Shown here: positions 7,440 to 18,941 of the stretch, in pieces
Layout of the letters: the number at the start of each line of letters is the position of its first letter
Numbering within the stretch: position 1 is the stretch's first letter
Assembly: GCA_030220185.1 (NCBI GenBank)
Contig: JASPKZ010000423.1
Coordinates: forward strand, 186,001-250,000
Source of the DNA: Diploptera punctata
Lineage: Eukaryota; Arthropoda; Insecta; Blattodea; Blaberidae
Length of the DNA stretch: 64,000 nt
Direction: 5' to 3'
Translations under genes and position numbers: made by a program
Notes under the pieces: generated by a model
The model's input: only the letters and a program-made list of their open reading frames with translations
What the model was told of the DNA's origin: nothing
Database searches by the model: none

Positions 7440-10282
7440 CTACTTAGGAATGCATTTTCTATTGATAAATCATCACTTAAAATCGCTCACGTAAATTCAC
7501 AAAGCATTCTGTCCCACTTTGATGAGTTTGAAAACCATATTTTCATCTCTTGGACTGAGCGCCATTTTAATTTCGGAAACTAGCTCACCCCATCCATACC
7601 TTCGTCCCTTGTTCACCTAGACGGATATACATTGCTCAGAAATGACAGAATAGATAAAAGAGGTGGAGGAGTTTGTGCCTTTATATCAAATGAGCTTAAT
7701 CCAAGAATTGTCCACAAGTCCCCTTCTGTATATTCCGCTCGCCCCGAGTTCTTATTCGTAGAAATTCAAGCCAGTCTAATAAAATGTCTCTTATGCATTG
7801 TATACAAACCTCCAAAAATTGGGCACCTTTCGGATCTAGAAAACGCTCTGAACGATTCATTACCTCATTATGAACACGTTATTGTCGCAGGCGATTTTAA
7901 TACAAATCTTCTTCAGACTGACTCACCAGCCATACAACTTAAAAATATGTTCCAAAGCTTTAATATGACCATTGTTCCTCTCTCTGCCACACACCATACT
8001 GCTACTTCCGACACTCTACTGGACTTAATTGTGACTACACATCCACAGAAAGTACTGTCATATGGACAAATTCCTGCTCCTGGCATATCTGCTCATGACA
8101 TTGTATTCGTAGAATACTCACTCCAATGTCCTAAAAGACGCTCTAAATTAATTACGTACAGAAATTTACAAAACATAGACGATACTAAACTAAAATCAGA
8201 CGCTTTAGAACTACCTTGATATTCAATATGGAATCTTAGATCAGTTGATGAAAAAGTAGACACATTTAATACACTGATACTACAACTATACGACAGACAT
8301 GCACCAGTAAAAACCCGACGATTTTCCCGCTCCCCTGCTCCCTGGATGAATGATTCAATACGTGAACTTATGTCAAAACGAGACAAAGCATACCGAACAT
8401 ACAGACGACATAAAAATGACGAGAACTGGCAACTGTACAAACAACTTAGAAACACAACTACACAAACTATACGTAATGCCAACTACGACACGCCCCACAG
8501 TATAATCGGACCTGAAATAAGTGCACGGGACACTTGGCGAAAGCTCCGTGCAATGGGACTTAGACAGTTGAATCCCTCAACTGACTCTATAGACATTTCT
8601 GTAGATGACTTAAATGAACATTTTACCTCAATACCCATGACACCTCCAGACAACAAGACTAAAATAGACATTCTTAAAGACTTATCCCCATCCCCACATA
8701 TAGGAAGAGATAAATTTTACTTTTACGACATTTCGCCTATAGACGTTAAAAAAGCACTCAAGCGGATTAAATCCAATGCGCAAGGAACAGATAACATCAG
8801 CATTTTAATGCTAAATAAAATCATTGACATTATTCTACCCACAGTGACTCATATTTTCAATGCTTCCCTTATAACTTCTATCTTCCCTATTGTATGGAAA
8901 AAGTCTAGAGTTCGGCCTATACCAAAAATAAGTACACCTACTAACTGTAATGACTTCCGACCGATTAGCATCCTTCCGACATTATCTAAAGCCCTGGAAT
9001 ATATTGTACATAAGCAAATGACTGATTATCTCCAAGAAAATCACCTCCTGGATCCTTATCAATCCGGCTTTAGATCTGGTCATAGCACAACCACAGCTTT
9101 GCTAAAAATTACCGAAGATATTCATGAAGCCGTGGACAGACGTCAATTGACTCCTTTAACCTTACTTGACTTCAGCAAAGCTTTTGACAGAGTAGACCAC
9201 GACTTACTTATGATAAAGCTCAAGCACCTACATTTGTCTGACAGCGCTGTATCCTGGTTCGGCTCATACCTGCACGGTCGTCAACAATACGTTTCATTAA
9301 ACTCTAGATCTTCGACTTGGCGTAACGTGCCGGCTGGAGTCCCCCAGGGCAGTGTTCTCGGACCTCTTCTTTTCTCAATCTACATAAATGATTTGCCAAC
9401 TGTACTAAAGCACTGCCGTTATCACCTCTATGCTGATGATCTCCAAATTTACCTACATTCACCTCCTCATTCTCTCTATAACAGCTTGATTGAAAATGAA
9501 TGACGATCTCATATCCATCTTTAACTGGTCTTCAAGTATCGGTCTAAATCTAAATCCTAACAAGTCACAAGTAATTCTAATGGGACAACAAAGACTGCTT
9601 ACAACCTTTGACATATCTACACTTCCAAACATTACTATAAATAATATAATTATCCCTTATTCTTCTTCAGTAATAGATCTTGGACTACATCTAGACGCAA
9701 ATTTAACCTGGCAAACACAAGTGAAACACATATGTAAAAAGACTTTCTCCATCTTACATTATCTTAGACGTTTAAAGAATTTTCTCCCAGTTTCGTTTAA
9801 AACAAATCCTAGTGCAGAATCTTGTGTTACCACACTTCAATTATTGTGACATTATATATAATGATCTAAACTATGCCTTGTCGCAGAGACTGCAGCGTGT
9901 TCATAATGCTTGCATTCGATTCATTTTCAATATCCGCCGTTATGACCATATTTCCGAACACTTTAATAACCTCTCTTGGCTCCGTCTTACTGACAGACGT
10001 AAATTGCACTCTCTTTCGCTACTTTTCAAGCTTCTGAATTCCTACATTCCTACTTACCTGGCGTCCAGATTTGAGAAGTTATCCTCCTACCACAATATTG
10101 ACACTAGGTCACAAGATAGCAGTCTGCTAACAATTCCTCTTCATAGCACTTCCTCCTATTCTACTTCCTTCACAGTAGCCTCCGCCCGCTCCTGGAATCT
10201 CCTTCCTCAAGATATCAGGGATTGCTGCACACTTGGTACCTTTAAGTCACGCTTATACAGTTACCTGTTGTCTAATAATTAA
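7440..10282 (+). pseudogene. CR1-A ORF2: endonuclease and reverse transcriptase, degraded
   Basis: AP-endonuclease segments are LKIAHVNSQS, IVAGDFNTNL (catalytic Asp/Asn) and SAHDIVFVEY (His motif). RT motifs are RPISILPTLSKALE, LLDFSKAFDRVDHDLL (motif A), GVPQGSVLGPLLF (motif B) and HLYADDLQIY (motif C, about residues 362-365 counted from 8346). The C-terminus has HNACIRFIFNIRRYDHIS and ARSWNLLPQDIRD. There is a frameshift near 7580, an in-frame TGA at 8217, and frameshifts near 9495 and 9805. The family nicks DNA and reverse-transcribes its RNA at the nick; this copy cannot. Confidence 0.85.
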
Positions 10283-10497
10283 TTTTTCTCTATTTATTTA
10301 ATTTTATACTATGTCATTAATCTTTTCCTCGTTTTTTTTTATATATCTTGTACATATTATATATTTAATTCGTTAAATTTAGAGTAAATCAAAATACATT
10401 ATAAATATTAATTGTATTGTATTCATAACTTGTAATCGTTTATATACCTATATATATATTGTAATTTAGATTTAAGACTTTTCTTTTGTATTTTTTT

Positions 10498-10580
10498 TAA
10501 ACCTGGTTGAGTGGTAGACAAGGCCTTAAGGCCTTAACTCTGCCAGGTAAAATAAAGCTATTATTATTATTATTATTATT
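10498..10580 (+). repeat. CR1-A 3' stem-loop and (TTA)n tail
   Basis: The outer stem CCTGG/CCAGG encloses AAGGCCTTAAGGCCTT, a perfect inner palindrome, followed by TAAAATAAAG and a TTA repeat. It matches the ends at 1, 2617, 29497, 36310 and 60745 with compensating changes in the stems. Confidence 0.75.
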
Positions 10581-11037
10581 AATTGTAAGAATGCTCTCTA
10601 ATGGAGAAAAAAATGAAACACATCAAACTGTATTTTAATTCATTTCTTATGTCGTATGATGTAAACATGACAATTATATTTTTCTGGATTATTACCTGGG
10701 AAAAAATGCATTTAAGAAAGTGCGAACAGTGGTTTCTTTCTTTGGTGGTATAATCAATTGCTACAAATGTTTTTATATTAACTCCTGCATACGCTGTGTG
10801 TTGACATTCATGCACTATATATACAATCTGGTAGCCGTATTTCTTTTAGGGAGTCGGTCACTGCAAAATAATGTTATGACCTATTCAGAATGTTAAGAAG
10901 GAGGTGCTTTCTTTATTATGATAAACTTTAGTTGGTAAATTCTTGACGAAACACGACTGTGATTGATTGTAAATCGAAAAACATTGAAATGTGATTGGTT
11001 ATTGACTCCTATTTGGGGCAAGAGTTAAATATTCTAG
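10579..11037 (+). mobile_element. Hel-B1, 3' half
   Basis: Aligns to B3 from about 57175 on (segments GCTACAAATGTTTTTATATT and CAATCTGGTAGCCGTATTTC). It ends in a weak hairpin (GACTCC..GGGGCAAGAGT), AAATATT and CTAG, followed by T. A CTAG-T end preceded by a hairpin is the classic Helitron 3' terminus. Confidence 0.7.
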
Positions 11038-11061
11038 TAAAATATTTTTAATATTATGATG

Positions 11062-11355
11062 GTCCACCGTTGTGGTCACGAGGTAACGAACTATCTTGTC
11101 ACGCAGCGGGCCCGGTCGGGACAGGCTCCTGTGTGAGGTTTTTTTCGGAGTTTTTCCTCACCTGTAAGACAAATGCCAAGAATCTCAGGGCCCCACGGTC
11201 CCCGAAAATCATCCGCCCACCATTATCCTTCACCGGTGTGGAAAGCAACGGGAAGCTACCACACCTATAATTTCCTAATAAAGCTGCAAAGCATATCATG
11301 AAAATGCCATGATTGCAGTGAAAGACCTACCCTCGGGCAGAATTACTATGGATGT
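11062..11355 (+). mobile_element. SINE-E (head a, tail 2)
   Basis: The tRNA-derived head starts GTCCACCGTTGTGGTCACG, but its box B region is damaged by a short deletion. The common body (GTAAGACAAATGCC) and tail 2 (GTGTGGAAAGCAACGGGAAG to GGGCAGAATTACTATGG) follow. Confidence 0.8.
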
Positions 11356-11384
11356 AAATAACAATGAAATATTTATATTTGTTG

Positions 11385-12425
11385 AATAGCGATAAATGGA
11401 TATCTTACTTCAAACGTCTTTGGACAGAACAATCAGATGATGTGGGAACAAATTTATAATTAATTGATGAAAATATGGATCAAATTTCTTTCGAAGAATT
11501 TAATAACTGTTATCAATCATTGTATAAACAAACTAGAACTACTGGCATTGATAATATTAATAATGAACTAATAAAATATGGCTATATTCAACTAAAGCAA
11601 CCGTATCTTAGATTTATTGAATGACTGGTCATATCTCAGAAGAATGGAAGATGGCCAAAATATATCTTATTTATAAAAAATAGAAGATCATCATAACTGT
11701 GAAAATTACAGAGGCATAAATGTCTTGGGTATGTTATAAAATCTATGCATCTATATTAAAAAAAACGTTTAAATGTGATTATGGAAAGTAAGTTATTATT
11801 CTAGAAGCCCAAAATGGATTCAGAAAAGGCAGATCCTGTTCAGATTGCATTTTAACTATCAATCAAATATGTGAGAAACGTAGAGAATACAATTTGCTAA
11901 CACTTATATGGCTTTTATAGATCTTGAAAAGGTGTTTGACAAAGTTAACAGAAACAAATTGTGGAATATAATGAAACAGAAAAGCGTATCTCAGCACCCA
12001 ATAACTGCAATAAAAGTCTATATGTAGAAAATAAAATAACAAAAGAAACTGCAATAAAAATAAATAAAAATAATATAACAGCTACAATAAATAGAGATAT
12101 AAGACAGGAATGTCCACTTTCATCCTACCTTTTTAACATTTATATTGACGATATCATATATAATTGGCAGATAAATTTGGACTCACATTTCAAAATAGGA
12201 AATAAGATCTTAAATACGTTACTTTTTCCAGACGACCAAGTTCTAATATCTGGCTCAGAAGATGGTCTACAGAAATCACCATTTCAATTAAATAACATTA
12301 TACAGAATTATAATTCCAAAATACCAATAAGTAAAACGAAAATCTTAGCTTTTAGGGGATCAGATACTGTAAGAGCTAATATAATTCTGGAGGGGAAACC
12401 CATTGAACAAGTGAACCATTTTAAC
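11385..12425 (+). pseudogene. LINE-R reverse transcriptase remnant
   Basis: Several frames together give RT-like segments: CENYRGI, PKMDSEKADP where relatives have a GFRKGRS-like motif, CPLSSYLFNIYIDDI (motif B region), PDDQVLISGSEDGLQ where the catalytic YADD/FADD should be (here LLFPDDQ), then SKTKILAFRGSD. Many stops and frameshifts. Both ends are lost, so superfamily assignment is uncertain. Confidence 0.7.
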
Positions 12426-12837
12426 CCATCAGCATGGGCGATTTAAATCCCCTGACTGTTGCCAGCTGCGGGAGGATTTCTTGGAATTACATTAAAATTT
12501 GCAAGTTAGAAAACAAAATTTTGTAAAAATTAAATATCTCCTTTGATATTTAAAATATCTAAATGTAAATTTACACGTATATTCTGCTAAATGTGAAGGC
12601 TAACTACAATAACACTGAGCAACAAAAAAAAAGAAACTTTTGTTTTATCTCAGAAAGAAAAATATGTGATTCTGATAGTATTTTTTCTCCTGAATTCAAA
12701 TATGATATCGATTTTTCTCCATCACGCAAAGTTTCCGAGAGAACAGGTATTTATTATTTCAAACACTTTAATATTTTCCACATTCGTAACTACACAATAT
12801 TCGAACATTCGGACTCACCTATAAAGTACGAAATTAC
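12426..12837. other. No recognised feature
   Basis: AT-rich sequence between LINE-R and the conserved ORF fragment. An open plus-strand frame (12593-12877) has no recognised domain and overlaps the fragment on the other strand. Confidence 0.4.
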
Positions 12838-13020
12838 GATTTTCTGCTATATTTCGCCTGTGGAGCATCCCTCTTGATGGTCCAACAATAATCGTCCAGC
12901 ATATTAGGGTTCCATTTGCCTTGGTATCTCTTTTCCACAGCCGAAATCTCCTGATGAAAGTGTTATACGTGCTCATCGCTCACTGCGCCAAGATTTTCCG
13001 GGAAGAAATCTAGGTTTATT
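12838..13020 (-). pseudogene. Fragment of a widespread arthropod repeat-associated ORF, function unknown
   Basis: On the minus strand the frame reads LDFFPENLGAVSDEH, a stop, HFHQEISAVEKRYQGKWNPN and DYCWTIKRDAPQ. I recall this peptide block from many multi-copy hypothetical proteins of arthropods, where the run SDEHGERFHQ is intact; here one codon is a stop. What the protein does and which element carries it I do not know. Only about 60 residues remain. Confidence 0.6.
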
Positions 13021-13647
13021 AAAAATAATATTTTAAATCCATTAATTGAAACTGAAGTAAAAAAGCTGTGGGTGTTGGAGAAATTTCGAATACATATTTG
13101 AAAACAGGATAAAAAAACTGCATTAATTACAACTATTGATACTCATGAGACAAAAATCATGTTGACCAGTGTAATTATTGTAAACTACAGTAATATAAAT
13201 AATATTTACAATACCTTAGAAATTAAATCAGTTAAGATTGATTTGACGAGCCCCTCCACACATAATCCAGCTTTATAGTCATAACATCAAAACACCGTAA
13301 CTTTCTGTTTTATTTTTTATATAACACACGACACATCTTTTGCTAGGGCGGACTTTTATTTCCTCTCGGAGGTGTTCTTTCCAGAAAATGTAACTAATCT
13401 CGGTACTGTATTGCCAGTTGAATGACATCCGGGAACCTTTCTTTCTACCCTACCCTAATGTTGCACAACTAAAGCTTCTGCAAGTTCAATGCGAAACATA
13501 TTTTGTGGTGAATTCTCCCTACAGATAATCATGCTTTTCAATAGCAACGTTTAGAAGACGAATTTATTTTATGCACTACCTTTTATTTCCTTCCATTCCA
13601 ACAAATATACGATATAGCAAAATTGGTCTCTTAGTTCCAAGGCTCCT
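13021..13647. other. No recognised feature
   Basis: AT-rich sequence; it may hold more of the decayed ORF on the minus strand but I cannot follow it. Confidence 0.35.
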
Positions 13648-13960
13648 ATATCTAATATATAAAATCAATGTTTGTTTGTTTGTTGGGTTGTTTGTTCGTA
13701 TTCTATGCGCGGCCATACCGTTGATCCGATTTTGATGGGTTTTTGCAAAATGTTCGGAAGATTCCCGGAATGAACATAGGCTATAAGAGAGTTGTGAGGT
13801 TCAACCCTTCACCCCTAAATATCACCCTTTGTAGTGAAAAACGTGAAATAAAGTCCCTATTTTGACGCTTAAATGACTTACGCTGCCTAAACTATAACAA
13901 ATACACCAAATTAATATACACAGGTTTGAACATCTCAAAAAACTCTACAAAGAAGTCCGC

Positions 13961-13967
<7 letters not shown>
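13648..13967 (-). mobile_element. U3: U repeat 3' part, inverted
   Basis: The reverse complement matches U1 (30997-31310) and U2 (47246-47552). Shared blocks include GGCAGCGTAAG..CATTTAAGCG, CTCTTATAGCCTATGTTCAT and ATGGCCGCGCAT. The 5' tandem-unit part of U is absent. Confidence 0.8.

Positions 13968-14031
<64 letters not shown>
13967..14031. repeat. (CA)n followed by (TA)n microsatellite
   Basis: Adjacent dinucleotide runs at the edge of U3. Confidence 0.95.
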
Positions 14032-14038
<7 letters not shown>

Positions 14039-14594
14039 GTTATAATTAAATCTTTAACATTGAGCAATGCAATTCTTCTTATCATACCATACTTTTTCTA
14101 TATAACAGCGCACGGCTGGTGGTAAAAACACATTAAAATTTATTTAGGAGTACCAGCGCACGCCGGATATTAGCTGGTTTACACTATAATCTACAACAGA
14201 TTGGGATGTTTCTTTTCAAGTTTCTCGTCTAATCATTCTGTAATATTCTCACTCTGTTTATTTGCAGGGACCATAGCGAAACCCACAGGAACATTTGACT
14301 GTCACCCTCGAGCTAGTCTAACTGACTGAACAGAGCCTCTCGTTCATGCTAGAATTGAGGAGTTGGATGGATAAACGACCCGGGTCAAAAATATAGTTTT
14401 GAGAAAAACGCGATCAAAGTATTATGTTATTTACCTTCAAAACATACGGTATATTATAGGATTATAAACCTTCAAACAAGACCATAAAGCTCATATCTTC
14501 TAGATTTATATTTATATACTAAATAGTTAAGCTATATATTTATTACTGTAAACGTTAGAGATAAATAGAGGTGGTGTCAGAAGTTGTTTTTCCA
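14032..14594. other. No recognised feature
   Basis: No reading frame or repeat family recognised. Confidence 0.4.
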
Positions 14595-15513
14595 TAAACT
14601 ATCCTAAACATAATAATTTTAATTTCCAACACGCTTGGGATAAAATTAAAGTGGTCAACAAAAAAATCACCTCCAACACATCTAGAATAAAAACTAGAGT
14701 TATCTACAAAAATAATAAATGTAACATCAAAAGCGTGGGGTGCTCTTTATCAATTAATATATTTGATAATAAACAGATATTGGTAAAAGTAAAGTCTCTA
14801 AGAAGAAAACGTAAAAACCATAAAAAGCACCCCACGCTTTTGATGGTAATATTATTTTTTTTATATATAACTCTAGTTTTATTCTAGATGTATAGGATAT
14901 GATTTTTTTGTTGGCCACTTTAATTTTATCCCAAGCGTGTTGGAAATTAAAATTATTTTTCACTTTTTAGTTCGGTTTTCTAATAAAGGGTGTCATTTTA
15001 GTTTTTTTAAACTATTACTTACTTTTTATTTTTTAGTTTGGTTTTCTAATAAAGCATGTTGTTTTAGTTTTTTTAAACTGTTATTAATTGTTTATTTTTA
15101 GTTTAATTGATTGTCATAAACTGGAATCACATGAAAATTTAATTGATTAATACTCTTCTAAAAATCCTCCGGGCCGGATTTAAACCAGCTACCTATGGAT
15201 TACTGAAATTATATACCAGTTCAGTCCACTGCTCTACCAACTTAGCTCTTACGATTAACTAAAAAGTCGATAAGTCCGCAACCTATTATACCGGTTTTAT
15301 TTATTATATTTTCTGATGATTCTGGCTAGTATTTTAGAAAACAAATTATGAAATTATTGTATTGTCATGAGTCCTTTACAACTATACAAAGTTTCAAGGC
15401 GATCCAATGTTTTTAAGTGGGTGAAAATCGTGTTCAAACATTCCGTTACATAGATACAGGTCCGTTGCGTAGACTGATACAGGTGAAGCTAATACAAAGC
15501 GTGTAAAAACTAT
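14595..15513 (-). mobile_element. Y1: palindromic element with tRNA-Tyr-like gene, inverted
   Basis: Three parts. First, a long palindrome (arms about 14613-14745 and 14825-14955, with CCAACACGCTTGGGATAAAA and its complement). Second, a 65-bp arm-end segment repeated in tandem to about 15110. Third, a tRNA-Tyr-like gene (15165-15249) and a unique flank ending GCTAATACAAAGCGTGTAAA. The same order, inverted, occurs in Y2 and Y3. ACACGCTTTATTA-like motifs at both outer edges suggest terminal inverted repeats. No protein is encoded. Confidence 0.75.
15165..15249 (-). tRNA. tRNA-Tyr-like pseudogene with intron (Y1)
   Basis: The minus strand contains box A-like TAAGTTGGTAGAGC, an anticodon arm split by an insert ending in TTTCAG, then ATCCATAGGTAGCTGG and GGTTTAAATCC. 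This is the layout of animal tRNA-Tyr with its intron directly 3' of the anticodon. The GTA anticodon has become GAA and box B has lost the invariant C, so it is a pseudogene. Confidence 0.7.
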
Positions 15514-15651
15514 TGATTTATACGGCATAAATAAATATGAAACCAGTTGTTTATACATTTTTTTTTACTATATACTTATGAAGATATATAGTTTTAATTT
15601 GGCTGTAATATAAAAATGAGGAGAATTACATATTTTATGTTAATGTTATGT
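15514..15651. other. AT-rich spacer before the RTE-D insertion
   Basis: No feature seen apart from the target site at its end. Confidence 0.4.
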
Positions 15652-15974
15652 TAATAATATTATCCCTCCATGGTATCTTTACCTTGTCGTGGTGGAGTGG
15701 CTTGTGTGCTTAAATGATCCTGAGAGCTATGCCGGCGGTAGCATTGCTGCCGATAGGGTTACCCATGCCGGACTGGTCGAAGGTGATAAGCCAGACGAAA
15801 TAAGTACCTTGGTCGAAAGAGTGACGATCTTTCACCGTAAAAATACAACCGTCAAGAAATGCGGACATGGGTTCTACTGGGGTAAAATTTTCCGGAGGTC
15901 AAATAGTCCCCCATTCGGTTCTCCGGGCGGGGACTACTTCAGGGAACCCATGCCAAAGGCTCAAACACAGGGAT

Positions 15975-16178
15975 ATGTTCCTAGGAACATGGAATGTTAG
16001 GACTTTATACAATAGCGGGGCACTAGAGATATTAACGCGGGAATTGGATAAATCGCCCTTGGATATAGTCGCTTTACAGGAAGTTAGGTGGCCAGGAGAA
16101 GGTAGTCAGGAATCAGGAAGCTTTGCATTATACTATGGGGGTGCAGAAAGACCTGCATTTGGAACGGGTTTTTTTTAG
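15975..16178 (+). CDS. RTE-D endonuclease N-terminus, before the frameshift
   Basis: It starts MFLGTWNVRTLYNSGALEIL, the first endonuclease motif (Asn), and continues through DIVALQEVRW (catalytic Glu). I choose the Met at 15975 because the family's domain begins there, though the frame is open further upstream. The frame ends in FGTGFF then TAG within a run of eight T; one more T would continue into the long downstream frame, so the break is a single-base homopolymer deletion (or a sequencing error). Confidence 0.8.
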   Translation: MFLGTWNVRTLYNSGALEILTRELDKSPLDIVALQEVRWPGEGSQESGSFALYYGGAERPAFGTGFF

Positions 16179-18907
16179 TCAGAAGGAGGATCCTATCTGC
16201 TATCCGAGATATTAAGTTTGTTAGTGATAGGATATCATACATAATTCTAAAGGGTAAACGACATGATTTTATAATTGTAAATGTACATGCCCCCACAGAA
16301 GATAAAGATGACAAGATCAAGGATGAGTTCTATGAAGAATTAGAATGCTTATTTGATAGCCTTTCACGATATCATATGAAAATTGTCTTAGGAGATTTTA
16401 ATGCAAAAGTGGGGCGGGAAGATATATTCAAACCAACAATAGGCAAATTCAGTCTTCATGAAGATAGTAACGACAACGGGGTTAGATTAGTCACATTTGC
16501 CACATCAAAGAATCTCATTGTTAAGAGCACAACATTTCAGCATAAGGATATTCATAAATACACCTGGACGTCCCCAGATGGAGAAACTCGGAACCAGATA
16601 GATCATGTATTAGTGGATAAACGCTGGCACAGTAGCATCATTGATGTTAGATCAGTTAGAGGGACAGACTGCAATTCAGATCATCATCTGGTCAGGGTGA
16701 AAATCAGACAACGGCTATCGCTTATGAGAGGAACAAACGCTAAAGATGATTCTGTAAAATATGAATTAAAAAACTTGAAAAATGATGAAATGCGGCAAGA
16801 ATACCAAATCAAAATTGCTAATAGATTTGAAGTACTGGAATCTTCAGATGACAATGTGGCAAACGAAGAAGAAACTGATATAAATAAAGAATGGGAGGCT
16901 ATAAGAGATACTATTAAATTGTCAGCATCAGAAAGCATTGGTTGTTTAAAAAAGAGGCAAAACAAGAAATGGTTTGATGAGGAATGTGCCGACATTGTAA
17001 AGAAAAGAAAGCTAGCAAAAATGAAATGGTTACACGAGCCAAATGAGGTAAATTTAGAGCAATTGGGTAGTGTTAGACGGGAAACCACCAAGTTACTAAA
17101 GAGTAAAAAGAGGGAATATTTGAGAGAGAAGATTAATGATCTTGAAATGAATGCAAAAAATAGGAACATTAGAGAATTATATCAGGGAATTAGTATAGAG
17201 AAGAAAGGGTTTCAGGCTAGAACAAACATAATTCGGAATGAAAATGGGGATATGATTGCAGATTCCAAGAGTATATTAAATAGATGGAAAAGTTATTTTA
17301 ATCAGCTATTAAATGTACATACAGAACAGGACATTGAGGAGGATAAGTTACAGACAGCAGAAATGCTAGTCGCAGAGCCAAGTGCATTAGAGGTTGAAAT
17401 GGCAATTGAAAAATTGAAGATGTATAAAGCATCAGGTTCAGATGAGATCCCAGCAGAACTGATAAAATCAGGGGGAGAAAAATTGATGGACAAGATACGC
17501 TGGTTGCTTAGTATGATTTGGGAAAAAGAAGCTCTTCCAGATGAATGGAAGGAATCAATTATCGTACCAATTTATAAGAAAGGAGATAAAACTGATTGCA
17601 ACAACTATAGGGGCATCTCATTACTTTCAACTTCGTACAAAATTCTAACAAATATATTAGTAAGCAGACTTACTCCCTATATTGATGACATTCTAGGAGA
17701 TCATCAATGTGCATTTAGAAGAAACAGGTCTACAACAGATCAGATTTTTAGTATAAGACAGATTTTAGAAAAGAAATGGGAATATAATGGTACTGTACAT
17801 CAACTATATGTAGACTTCAAAAAAGCATATGATTCAATTAAGAGGGAGAAGTTATATAGTATCCTGCTGGAGTTCGGAATTCCTAAAAAGTTAGTTAGAC
17901 TTATACGAATGTGTCTAAATGGCTCAAATAGTAGGGTGCGTGTAGGCAAACAGTTTTCAGACACTTTTGAAATCCAGAATGGGTTGAAGCAAGGAGATGC
18001 ACTATCTCCTCTACTATTTAATTTTGTACTAGAGCATGCCATTAAATCTTTAGAGAATGAGGAAGGCTTACAACTGAATGGTATTAATAAGCTGTTAGTT
18101 TATGCTGATGATGTAGTACTACTGGCCGATAGCGAGGAGATACTAAAGGCCAACACGCACACACTATTGAGTAACACTAAGAAATTAGGACTGGAAGTAA
18201 ATATCAGTAAAACTAAATATATGGTCACACGTAGAAATACATTATATAATGGAAATGGACAGCTAATGACAAATGAGGGAAATTTTGAGGAATTGGCTGA
18301 ATTCAAATACCTAGGAACAATAATCACAAATAGGAATGAGATGCACAAAGAAATTAAACATAGGCTCAATTCTGGAAATGCATGCTATTATGCATTGCAG
18401 AGACTTTTGATGTCCCAACTCCTTTCAAAAAACGTTAAGCTGAAAATATATAAAACTATTATTCTACCAGTTATATTATATGGGTGCGAAACATGGACTC
18501 TTACTTTAAGGGAGGAAAGGAGATTACGAGTATTTGAGAATAAAGTTCTTAGGAAAATTTTTGGACCAAAGAGAGATGAACAGACAGGTGAATGGAGAAG
18601 ACTACATAACAATGAACTACATGGTCTTTATAGGAAGCCAGATATAATAAGAACAGTTAAGTCCCGTAGACTGCGATGGGCAGGACATGTTGCGCGTATG
18701 GGGAATGAAAGACGTGCATGGAAACTTCTTGTAGGAAAGCCAGAAGGAAAACGCCCAGTTGGTAGACCAAGAATGAGGTGGGAGAACAACATTAACTATG
18801 ATTTGAGGGAAGTAGATTATACAGGAAATGATTGGAAAGCATTAGCTCAGGATAGGGATGTATGGAGAGCTTATGTCCGTGCGGCCATGAACCTACGGGT
18901 TCGATAG
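16179..18907 (+). CDS. RTE-D endonuclease C-terminus and reverse transcriptase
   Basis: This frame stays open from the frameshift to the stop; 16376 is only an internal Met. Counting from it: GDFNAKVG at residues 6-13, RNQIDHVLVDKRW, and SDHHLV (catalytic His of the endonuclease). RT motifs are YKASGSDEIPAELIKSG, NYRGISLLSTSYKI, LYVDFKKAYDSI (motif A), NGLKQGDALSPLLFN (motif B) and VYADDVVLLA (motif C, YADD near residue 576). The post-RT region has YGCETWTL, RLRWAGHVARM and GRPRMRWENN. All catalytic residues I can check are present. The product would nick target DNA and copy the element RNA in the nucleus. Activity would require the frameshift to be bypassed or absent. Confidence 0.9.
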
Positions 18908-18941
18908 TGCCAGTGAGTAAGTAAGTAAGTAATAATATTAT

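Larger units (their letters stand above)
6757..10578 (+). mobile_element. CR1-A LINE, almost full length, inserted into Hel-B1
   Basis: A 3.8-kb non-LTR retrotransposon. It has a partial ORF1 (6760-7071), an ORF2 with endonuclease and reverse transcriptase (about 7440-10282), a 3' UTR with a GGCC stem-loop (about 10500-10550) and a (TTA)n tail. It interrupts Hel-B between two segments that are adjacent in the copy at 56867; about a dozen bases of the target are missing. The N-terminal part of ORF1 is absent, so the element is 5'-truncated. Confidence 0.85.
15664..18929 (+). mobile_element. RTE-D: full-length non-LTR retrotransposon with 12-bp target duplications
   Basis: A 3.27-kb element bounded by a perfect duplication, TAATAATATTAT (15652-15663 and 18930-18941). 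It has a roughly 310-bp 5' leader, one long ORF carrying endonuclease and reverse transcriptase with a single frameshift, an extremely short 3' UTR, and a (GTAA)n tail. Endonuclease-first, single-ORF organisation and a tetranucleotide tail fit RTE/BovB-type LINEs. Intact flanks and an almost open frame mean a recent insertion. The other RTE-D pieces in the window are 5'-truncated relatives. Confidence 0.9.

Noticed and set aside
16684..18612. Minus-strand open frames
   Set aside because: Shadows of the RTE-D polymerase; composition is the mirror of the plus-strand gene.
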